Of a stretch of 46,727 nt of DNA, positions 18,490 to 26,444 are shown in pieces. The position numbers and the translations under genes are program-made. The DNA lies in contig PDIP01000111.1 of the NCBI GenBank assembly GCA_002811645.1, positions 44,739-91,465 on the forward strand, in the 5' to 3' direction. Under the pieces are notes generated by a model. The model was not told where the DNA came from. It did no database searches and saw nothing but the letters and a program-made list of their open reading frames with translations. How positions within the stretch are numbered: the stretch's first letter is position 1; each line of letters starts with the position of its first letter. The DNA is from Corallochytrium limacisporum (taxonomy: Eukaryota; Opisthokonta).

Positions 18490-20772
18490 TCAGAGGCTTA
18501 TGAGCTGGCCCAAACGATGATAGCTTCCGTGTACTTGTCGCGACAGAAGCAGTGAGTGGGCGGCTTCAGCAAAGGAAGGACTGGACCCTTGGGTCGATTT
18601 GTTCTGCCTGCCGGGCGTCGGCTGACTTCGCGACGAGTTGCTGTGACACTTTGCAAGCTCACCGATGCCACGGTCCTGGCCCGCCTTTGCTGTCTTCAAG
18701 CAATCAAGTACGCAGAAGCCCAATGAGGAAGACCAGCGCGCACTCCACGCATGGAGGTCGCTCCTGATGACGTGCCAATGGGCCGCCGTCAAGGACACAT
18801 GGGCCCCATCTTTGCCGTGCCGATGGTGAATTTCGGCCCGGACACGGCCACGATTGCGAAGAAATTCAACCAGGGTCGTGACCTTGGAATGGTGACCAAA
18901 AACACACACTGTGGCCCATCCGGACCCTCCATCCCGGTCTGAGCTATTGTTCATCGAATCGCCACCGTCATCAAACGCCCAGGCCGGTGTTGAGAATCCG
19001 ATTCGCCGGCGACCCTTGGGATGGGTCGGGGCGAGAACTGTCAGAATGCGACTCGGATCATTCAAGTCATCCTCCTCAAGTGGATTCAGCTCTCGAGCCT
19101 GGATGACATTGCCGGCATTGCGGATGGTCCAACATCGTTGTGACGTTGCGGACTCATGCACTGGCATCAGAAGTGACGAGGATGGGGAATATGGACTGCT
19201 CGAGTCTCCTAAGCTCCCCATGTTCATTGAATACACCGGACCTGTGGCTCGCGGCGTCTTTTCTGTGGAAGGCTGGTCGAAACCATTACATTCACCGTGC
19301 AGCCGGGCACCCACGACGGGTGGCTGCCGTTCGAACGGACAGCACGGTCGGTCCGCTCCAGTGGCATCGAACTCTAGGTAGGATTCTTGGCCATCTACGA
19401 CATCGTCTGCTTCGTCCCGTACCAGCGGGTGAGCAACAGAATGATAGTCCTCCAGACTCTGTAGCGCCATCCGCAGCAGTTGCGTCTTCCTCGCTTTCTC
19501 TGCTCTCATGGATGCCAGCTCGTCTGACAGCGCCTCTCTGCGCCTATGCAGTGCCGCCAGCAAGGGCGAGACTGCGGGCGGGGGTGCTTTGGCAGGGTCA
19601 AGTTCCATTCCAAATGATTCTAAAATTTGTCGCTTTGCAAATGTCTCCTCCTTCACCGTGCCGTTCTCGTACAGAGCAATGCAGTCTGCCACTTCAGAAA
19701 GGGTCACTGGCCGTTGATTTAGGGCACAGTACACATCACCTGGATGCATCCCATCTCCGTGGCCCCTCGGTGTATCAAACCTAGCGGTATGAATAAAGAA
19801 TCCTTCCGCGCTGCTCTTGCTGGAATCATATTCTACAGCCACCACCGACATCGTTCCTTGTACGGGTCGTCGGGATGGAAGGACGGTCAGCATTGCAGAA
19901 CATGCCGCAACATCCACGCAATCAGGATCTACCGCTGAAGTACGCAGAGTGGTGTGGAGCAATTTGTCCATGTGCCAGACGTGCAGTTCCATACGAGTCC
20001 GGTTGTACACCAGAATCCACTGGTTTGCGGTAAGCAGGTCGTACTCAGCAGCAGCATTGAAATGTTTTTCATTGACACAGAAGCGGTCCGTGTCCCTCAC
20101 CCCGTACCAGGGGGTTGCGTCGCCAAAGATAGGCGACAAGTCTTGCGGAGCGGTGTCCAATCTGCGACCAACTACGAATTCTTTCATCTGGAACCCCCCA
20201 GAGTCATCAAAGTCGCCCATGTCTAGTATTTTCAATTCATGACCATGCCAGACACACACCGGTGTAACCTTCTTTGGCCGTTTTACCAGGGGTAGTACAA
20301 TTGCTCGCACTGTGTAGGATTTGCGAAAGTCGAGCAGTACCAGTTTCCTGTGAGACGGCTGATTGTCCGCCTGATCGAGCTCCAGGAGGACAACAGGTCC
20401 ATCGTACACAATGACACTAGGCATACTCAAACCTTTGTAATGCAGAAATCGGGTGAGCGCTTCCTCATCGCTATCGGAAAGCACGCAACTATGGCTGGGC
20501 TTTCGTTTCATCAGCAACACATCTTCCCTTCGGTCCCACTCTGTGACCATGTTAACACCCCCTAAATCGTAGTGGACCGTTGTATTATTGCAGACTGTGC
20601 GACCATTTAGCAGATATGGGACATTGCGCCAACCTTCAAATACAAGCCGCCCTGGTTTGCACTCTTCTGGTTCGCCCTCTGACATGTCTCCCGCTACGAT
20701 CCGCACCTGGATGCCATCAACCTTCGTACCAGTTCTGATATTTGCTACCTTCAAACAATTTTCGAAAATCAT
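18490..20772 (-). CDS. Uncharacterised 760-residue protein
   Basis: I do not recognise this protein. The frame is long, begins with ATG at 20772 and has normal composition, so it is very probably a real gene. Residues 1-350 look beta-rich, with alternating hydrophobic stretches such as LVFEGW, VIVYDGPVVLLELD, LVLLDFR, WILVYNRTRMELHVWHMD and MSVVAVEYD, compatible with a beta-propeller or similar fold. A helical segment with heptad spacing (403-443) follows, then a disordered Ser/Pro-rich section and a second ordered block (about 575-690) with several Trp and His. There are no signal peptide or membrane segments. It is head-to-head with the SLC35G-like transporter. NUDCD1-like and Fanconi-complex propeller proteins were considered and not supported. 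Confidence 0.75.
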   Translation of the reverse strand: MIFENCLKVANIRTGTKVDGIQVRIVAGDMSEGEPEECKPGRLVFEGWRNVPYLLNGRTVCNNTTVHYDLGGVNMVTEWDRREDVLLMKRKPSHSCVLSDSDEEALTRFLHYKGLSMPSVIVYDGPVVLLELDQADNQPSHRKLVLLDFRKSYTVRAIVLPLVKRPKKVTPVCVWHGHELKILDMGDFDDSGGFQMKEFVVGRRLDTAPQDLSPIFGDATPWYGVRDTDRFCVNEKHFNAAAEYDLLTANQWILVYNRTRMELHVWHMDKLLHTTLRTSAVDPDCVDVAACSAMLTVLPSRRPVQGTMSVVAVEYDSSKSSAEGFFIHTARFDTPRGHGDGMHPGDVYCALNQRPVTLSEVADCIALYENGTVKEETFAKRQILESFGMELDPAKAPPPAVSPLLAALHRRREALSDELASMRAEKARKTQLLRMALQSLEDYHSVAHPLVRDEADDVVDGQESYLEFDATGADRPCCPFERQPPVVGARLHGECNGFDQPSTEKTPRATGPVYSMNMGSLGDSSSPYSPSSSLLMPVHESATSQRCWTIRNAGNVIQARELNPLEEDDLNDPSRILTVLAPTHPKGRRRIGFSTPAWAFDDGGDSMNNSSDRDGGSGWATVCVFGHHSKVTTLVEFLRNRGRVRAEIHHRHGKDGAHVSLTAAHWHVIRSDLHAWSARWSSSLGFCVLDCLKTAKAGQDRGIGELAKCHSNSSRSQPTPGRQNKSTQGSSPSFAEAAHSLLLSRQVHGSYHRLGQLISL

Positions 20773-21703
20773 CGGGTTTTGACTACCTGTTCACTCACAA
20801 GTCTGGATATATCGTTTTCCAGCTTGAGCTCAAAGCCCAGCGGTGTAGCAGAAGCGTCGGATTGGACGAACGGTCTCCACTCAGAAGGGTCATGGGATCC
20901 CACCCCCCGCCCCCTAAACGCCAAACCCCAACCTCCGGCTTCCTCACAACCCTCCGTACCACTGGCCCGAATCTTTCGCGCGCACTGGAAGCCCAGGAAA
21001 CCCTCCGGCCGGCGGTGTGAGTGGGTTCGGCGATCGGGAGGGTGTGTGGGGGTGTGTGTGTGTGTTCGGATGCTCCAAAAGGCTCTGTGGTTCTCCAGCC
21101 ACAGTGGGGCCGGTGCTAAACCGGCCCCCGTTCCTCCCGAACCCCAGCGCTTTCCAGCAGCAGTGCAGCCCAAGTGGTCAGCCTTTCACTCGCGACTAAC
21201 CCTCCCCCCGGGGGGGCCCGGGGGGGGGCCGGTTTCGGAAAAAATTCCGCCGCAAGAAAGTGTGACGCAGACACACTCTTAAAAAAAAACCAGCGACAGA
21301 GCGGGCCAAAGCGTGAGAAACGGAGTGCTGCGCTGGGGAGAGAGTTTTGAAACCGTTTTTGACGGCGGGGGTGGCTGGAGGCCGGGGGTGGGCAGGTTGG
21401 CTGGATACACGCGGTGTTTGAGTGTGAGCGCAGCGGAAACGGCCAATGAGTCGCCCATTTACCCCATCTGCCCCAACCCAACCCAACCCAACCCCGGTGC
21501 CACGTTCTGAGCGGAAAACCTTGGGGAATACGTTGTAACTTGGTCCTGGATTGTATGGTTTACTTACAGGTCCTAGGTACTTGGTGACCGTAAAATCTTC
21601 AGACAGAGTGCGTCTGCAACGCAGGATAAGCCGAGTGATATCAGGCACGAGTCTGTGAAAGTCGAACATGTGAGAGTGCACTGAAGGGTTTTCAATCATA
21701 TAA
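20773..21703. promoter_or_regulatory. Divergent intergenic region with C/G-run palindrome
   Basis: These 931 bases separate the uncharacterised minus-strand gene from the SLC35G-like gene. A GATATATC motif near 20813-20820 lies just upstream of the minus-strand ATG. The C6/G7/C3/G9 run at 21204-21228 resembles the one in the TPK1/SMN divergent region. Short frames overlap on both strands but match nothing known. Confidence 0.45.
21204..21232. repeat. C6/G7-CCC-G9 self-complementary run
   Basis: C6 immediately followed by G7, CCC, G9 and CC, able to fold back on itself. It is located in a divergent promoter region like the run at 5841-5869. Confidence 0.65.
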
Positions 21704-22855
21704 ATGGTGACAAAGATCATGAGTGAACAGCCCGCAAGCGAGCAGAGCCCCTTGCTTGCTCCCCAGCGTAGACGTTCAGCAGAAAGCAATGACAGTGGCT
21801 ACGGCGCCGATGACAATGGCACAGAAATTCAGTTGACAGAGACCTATACACGAAAGTCGACCTTCAAAGGCCTCATGTTCATGACTCTGTCGGCTGTTGG
21901 GTTTTCGTCTATGACTCTTTTTGTGAAGTTGGCCAGCACCTATGGATTTCAGAGTATGCAGTTGGTCTTTGCCCGTAGTGTGGTGCAGCTTGTCCTGGCG
22001 CTGATCGTGTGTATTGGGCTGCAAGTTAACCCTTTTGGCAACCGGGGCTATCGCTTGATTATTGCCGTGCGTGGTGCAGTTGGTGCCCTGGGATTGGCAG
22101 GGTTCTACTTTGCCATCACGGTGATGCCCATGGGTGATGCCACTGTGCTTTTTTTCATGGGGCCAGTGTTTGTTGGTATCTTTGCGGCCGTATTTCTCGG
22201 GGAAGCCTACCACGCGACAGAGGTGTTCTGTTCCTTCCTCAGTTTAGTCGGTGTGGCATTTGTGGCACGGCCACCGTTCATTTTCAAGCACATCCCAGGC
22301 TACGGTGACCCAGAACTGGGTGGGTCGCGTACCACCTTGGAGCTGTGGGGCGCGGGAGCAGCTCTTCTCGGTGCCGTCGGGGCCGCGTCGGCTTACACCA
22401 TTGTCCGCTATATGGGTACTCGTACGCATTTCATGGTGTCCGTGTTCTCGTTTGGCCTCGTGTCAACCATTCTATCCGCCCCTGCGGCTCTGATTCAGGG
22501 TGCAAAGGTTCCAGTGGGCCCCGTGGAGTGGACATATATGATCATGATTGGTCTGAGCGCGTTCGTGGGCCAGTGCCTCCTGAATGCCGGTTTGCAGCTG
22601 GCCAAGGCCGGACCGGGTACTGTCATGCGTAATCTAGACGTTGTCATTGCCTATATTTTCCAGGTCACCATTCTGCACGAAAAACTGGTGATCTTTAGCG
22701 TCATTGGTGCCGTTCTTATTACCTCAAGTGTGGTCATCATCCCTGTGCACAAATGGTACGTTGACCGTCGGGAAGCCCGCCGGGCTATGGACGAGGAGAC
22801 AGCCGTCACCGAAGACCTTGACGACAGTGACGAGACAAGACCCCTGCGGTCTTGA
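21704..22855 (+). CDS. EamA/DMT-superfamily transporter, SLC35G-like
   Basis: A 383-residue integral membrane protein with about ten hydrophobic segments between residues 50 and 350, the layout of two EamA repeats. The segments FSSMTLFVKLAS, FARSVVQL and TVLFFMGPVFVGIFAAVFLGE are typical of the SLC35G/DMT branch of drug/metabolite transporters. The substrate cannot be inferred. The N-terminus (Ser/Gln/Glu) and the acidic C-terminus (EETAVTEDLDDSDETRPL) should be cytosolic. Two in-frame ATGs compete: 21704 and 21719. An ATATAAA motif touches the first (21698-21704); if it is the TATA box, the second ATG would be the functional start. It is followed 397 bases later by TBCK on the same strand. 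Confidence 0.88.
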   Translation: MVTKIMSEQPASEQSPLLAPQRRRSAESNDSGYGADDNGTEIQLTETYTRKSTFKGLMFMTLSAVGFSSMTLFVKLASTYGFQSMQLVFARSVVQLVLALIVCIGLQVNPFGNRGYRLIIAVRGAVGALGLAGFYFAITVMPMGDATVLFFMGPVFVGIFAAVFLGEAYHATEVFCSFLSLVGVAFVARPPFIFKHIPGYGDPELGGSRTTLELWGAGAALLGAVGAASAYTIVRYMGTRTHFMVSVFSFGLVSTILSAPAALIQGAKVPVGPVEWTYMIMIGLSAFVGQCLLNAGLQLAKAGPGTVMRNLDVVIAYIFQVTILHEKLVIFSVIGAVLITSSVVIIPVHKWYVDRREARRAMDEETAVTEDLDDSDETRPLRS

Positions 22856-23252
22856 TAATGTCATGCTCGTCATCATCACCGAACACAACTAACCCTCTTT
22901 TACAGCATATGTGTAACAATAGATCTCATACTTCATGATCTCCTTCGCGCTTCGTGACCAGCAAAATTTGCCTAACCCTACGCACACAGATGGGGACGGC
23001 CCCACCGTCCCCCCTCCCCGGCCCGGGTGTACCCAAATCGTCCCAACCGCTTACGCTGTTTTCCCTTTCGGTCAACAGGTCCACGGAATCAGGTACTTTG
23101 AAGCAGTTAATGAATTTATCAAATGTGATTCAAATCTTGGTATATCTTATTGAGAATGAAATAATTTACGTGTGCCCAAGCATGACGTGACAGGATACAC
23201 GTAATTCTGGTTCTTCAGCAACCAAAATGTCACCTCCTCTGTAAGTCCCGAT
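22856..23252. other. Spacer between SLC35G-like gene and TBCK
   Basis: Contains the 3' end of the transporter transcript and the TBCK promoter/leader. A five-codon upstream frame (ATG at 23227, stop TAA) lies just before the TBCK ATG; its stop overlaps a GTAAGT motif that would also be a consensus splice donor. No other gene is seen. Confidence 0.5.
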
Positions 23253-26200
23253 ATGGGGGGTTTTGATCTGCCACAGCGTTTGGCTGTGACTCAGTTTACA
23301 GCCAAACGGTACGACAATGACGCTACCAACGCACAAGGCTTGCCGCTACAGCCTCCGTCAAGCAATGTGGTTGGGCGGGGAACAGATATTGTCATGAAGC
23401 CGTACGACAAGTGTGGTAAACACCCGGGAGGCAAATCTCACTTATTGGAACTGGTGGCCTGCGAACGAGGTTTACATGATCGCGTCTTTGTAGTGCAGGA
23501 GCATAAGGCGCTAGGTGTTGAAGACATCTGGAACCGAGAGGATCTTAACAGAGTGCAAGTTGTTCGTGAGACGGTCATGGCCTTATGCCAGATGCAGCGG
23601 CAAAGAGGACTGTCGAATCCACACGGTCAGTTGACCCTGGAGTGTATTCGGATACGGACCAATGGGTCCAACACTCCAGATTCGTGCGATCTCTCCAAGG
23701 CAAGAGTGAAGCTGAGCAACTGGTACCTGAGTGCCATTGTCGACCAAGGGGACGATGTTGACCACCCGATGGGCGAGATGGCCTATTGGTCGCCAGAGCG
23801 TCTCGCACTCGCTGCTGGTCAGCGGATGCGACAGGTAGGGGCAATGCTGCCAGATGAGAGCACTCAGATCACAGACTCTGAAGACGGTGTGAAGAAGCAG
23901 CTGCCACCATGGTCCAATCATTTCATCAGTCACGCGGATGATGCTTTTGCCCTTGGTGTGGTCACCCTGGAGATTGCGCTTCGCAAGAAAATGCCTAGGG
24001 ACAATCTTGCTGCCTGCTTTGATCGTCTATCCTGTACTTCCACGGAAGCCATGCTGGCCAGTCTGCTACGCATGCTGGGTAATGCAACCACCGCGGCTGT
24101 AGCAGTTGGTCTAGGCGTCCCGGATGGTGATGCGGCACTGCTCTCTTTTCTGGATGCGTGTTTACATCCACACCCCCGCCAAAGGGCGGCCGTAGCAGAT
24201 CTCATAGCTCATCCGTTTCTGTCCGACGGTTCAAGTGCCAGTGGCGACTGTGGATTGGCACTCCGAAGCGAAGACACCGTTCCGACTCCGGTGAACGACA
24301 ACGATGAACCGTCTCTGCTGGAGCTCAGGGCCCTCTTTCATCTCTGGCAGATCACATCCGGGGGAGATCTGTGGACCCAAGTGACTCAGGGTACAGGCAT
24401 CCACGCGTTACCTCCAGCAAACGCTGTACCAGCCATGATTACACGAGAGTCGGTTATGCTTGGCACGAATCGGGACAGAAGCGCCCTCTTTGATGGGAGG
24501 TGGTGGGATCTTAGCCTGATGAAAGTACGGCAGCTCTTTAAGGCTACGCTCGATAAAGCCGGGATCACCACAAATTCCGTGTTCACACGCAACCCATTGC
24601 TTGTTCTTAACGGTGCCAAAGCGCGTTTAAACAAAGGATTCAGTGCACCCATGCTCGGCAGCCCAGATGATATGATCCACACTGAAACCTTTACCAAGCA
24701 AATATCTCCTAAGGCTGTGGAAATGCATGTTTCTGCTGACAGCGAAATGCCCGTGGCAATCAAGGAAGCAAATGCCGAGTACCAGATGAATCGCATTGCC
24801 ATTTTCAGGCAGCTTCTGCACGGTCTCCCTGCCTCCGTCAAGCAGTTGCGGCGTGAAGCACGTCGCGATATTCCCCCTCTCCTGCGCAACGAAGTCTGGT
24901 ACGCACTGCTGCGCTACTCGCCACGGAGTGAGTCTGCCGTCGCCAATTTCACACCCCGAAGCTCTGAGAAGCAGGTTGAGGAACGGAAAACCCATCGATC
25001 GTCGGACATGCAGAGCAGTCGCTATACGGAGGAGTACATGCGTCTGGATCGTTTGCTAGCGGCAGATATAGACCACCAGATCGAGGTTGACATCCCTCGG
25101 TGTCACCAGTACGAGACGCTGCTGTCCGCTACCCTGGGACGGGAAAAACTTCGGTGCGTGCTTAAAAGCTGGAGCCGTTTCCATGAAGAGGCGAAGATGG
25201 TATATTGGCAGGGCATTGACTCCATTTCGGCCCCCTTTGTTTGCCTCAACTACGGCCATACAGATCGAGCGTTTGCGTGTCTCGAATTGTTCATTCAGAA
25301 GTACCTGCCGGGCTTCTTCCAGGCATCGAATAGTGACCGTATCCAACTATACTTGGTCGGTCTGCGCAATGTCATGGCCTTCCACAGCCCTACACTACAC
25401 AACCACATGATGAGCATCGAGTTTGGACCCGACCTCTTCGCCATCCCTTGGTTACTTACCATGTTCACGCACATTTTTCCACTGCAACGCATCTACCATT
25501 TGTGGGACACTCTGCTGGTCAGTGATAGCCACTGGCCCATTCACTTGGCCTTTGCGATTCTTGAGCAAATGCAAGGTTTGATCTCCGGAGCTGGCTTCAA
25601 CGAATGTATCCTGATCTTCTCCGACCTCCCGGAAGCTGACCTGCAGACGTCCACACGTCGCGCTACGGATCTAAATCGCTTGACCCCGCCGTCCCTGAGC
25701 ATTCCGCCCCTAGTCCAATTGCCAATCATGAAGGCGGATGGTACCAAGGCAATCGAGGACGACCGGTTCCGTATACACACCCTCAAGATGGAACCGCTGG
25801 GTCGCATCAGTGCCGAAGACCTGGCACATCTGCTGCACTACACCCAGGCCTCCAAAGCGGAGCAACGAGCAATCGCCAAGACCTTCTCTGGTCACGATGA
25901 TGGCGACACTGTACAATCACACTGGTTCATGGCCCCACTACTGTGCTTCGATTGTCGACCACTTGTCGAATCTCTGGACGACCACCTGCCCCACTCCGTG
26001 CTGATTGCGTCCTTCCATGCTTCAGAATTGCCACTCTTCTACAGAAGCTACATGGAAACATATCGTACATCGCCCTTAGTGGTCCTGTACGGCACATCCG
26101 TGGAACAGATCACGCCGTATGCAGAGGCGTTGCTGACCAAGAATGTACCGGGACTGACGACGTTCATTGAGCCTACAGAGTCTGTATCAGCGGAGCGTGA

Positions 26201-26354
26201 ACTCCCATATTGCGACTGCGGTGCAAGTCAACAGTGGATCGTCCCCATGCCGCAACCGGAGCCAACAAAGGAACAGCAGAAACATGGCATCAACCCCGAA
26301 CCCGTCCCGCCCAGCGAGATCAGCGCGTGTGTTCAATTTAGGCGGCCCTCCTAG
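23253..26354 (+). CDS. TBCK: TBCK: pseudokinase-TBC-rhodanese protein
   Basis: TBCK is a subunit of the FERRY mRNA-transport complex on early endosomes and is linked to mTOR signalling in animals. The 1033-residue protein has the family's three parts. The N-terminal pseudokinase (about 45-330) lacks the ATP lysine, HRD and DFG; GDDVDHPMG and YWSPERLA correspond to human TBCK. The TBC Rab-GAP domain (about 540-780) keeps both catalytic fingers: I610-E-V-D613-I-P-R616 and YWQG with Q653. It also shows the long shared stretches PRCHQYE, PWLLTMFTHIFPL and NECILIFSDLPE. The C-terminal rhodanese-like domain (about 880-1000) keeps the fold segment LLCFDCRP but has no catalytic Cys in its active loop (VVLYGTSVE), as expected of TBCK. 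The N-terminus MGGF aligns with human TBCK, supporting the ATG at 23253. Confidence 0.95.
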   Translation: MGGFDLPQRLAVTQFTAKRYDNDATNAQGLPLQPPSSNVVGRGTDIVMKPYDKCGKHPGGKSHLLELVACERGLHDRVFVVQEHKALGVEDIWNREDLNRVQVVRETVMALCQMQRQRGLSNPHGQLTLECIRIRTNGSNTPDSCDLSKARVKLSNWYLSAIVDQGDDVDHPMGEMAYWSPERLALAAGQRMRQVGAMLPDESTQITDSEDGVKKQLPPWSNHFISHADDAFALGVVTLEIALRKKMPRDNLAACFDRLSCTSTEAMLASLLRMLGNATTAAVAVGLGVPDGDAALLSFLDACLHPHPRQRAAVADLIAHPFLSDGSSASGDCGLALRSEDTVPTPVNDNDEPSLLELRALFHLWQITSGGDLWTQVTQGTGIHALPPANAVPAMITRESVMLGTNRDRSALFDGRWWDLSLMKVRQLFKATLDKAGITTNSVFTRNPLLVLNGAKARLNKGFSAPMLGSPDDMIHTETFTKQISPKAVEMHVSADSEMPVAIKEANAEYQMNRIAIFRQLLHGLPASVKQLRREARRDIPPLLRNEVWYALLRYSPRSESAVANFTPRSSEKQVEERKTHRSSDMQSSRYTEEYMRLDRLLAADIDHQIEVDIPRCHQYETLLSATLGREKLRCVLKSWSRFHEEAKMVYWQGIDSISAPFVCLNYGHTDRAFACLELFIQKYLPGFFQASNSDRIQLYLVGLRNVMAFHSPTLHNHMMSIEFGPDLFAIPWLLTMFTHIFPLQRIYHLWDTLLVSDSHWPIHLAFAILEQMQGLISGAGFNECILIFSDLPEADLQTSTRRATDLNRLTPPSLSIPPLVQLPIMKADGTKAIEDDRFRIHTLKMEPLGRISAEDLAHLLHYTQASKAEQRAIAKTFSGHDDGDTVQSHWFMAPLLCFDCRPLVESLDDHLPHSVLIASFHASELPLFYRSYMETYRTSPLVVLYGTSVEQITPYAEALLTKNVPGLTTFIEPTESVSAERELPYCDCGASQQWIVPMPQPEPTKEQQKHGINPEPVPPSEISACVQFRRPS

Positions 26355-26444
26355 GGCTTCAGGGAAAGTGTGATCATAGGGTTCCATTAGCACAAGGGAG
26401 TGATGATTAAATATATTTGATTCTGGAAAGGTACTGACGCACTG

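Noticed and set aside
18490-20772. NUDCD1-like identity for the orphan protein
   Set aside because: No CS domain could be found in the middle of the protein and no collinear segments were recognised.
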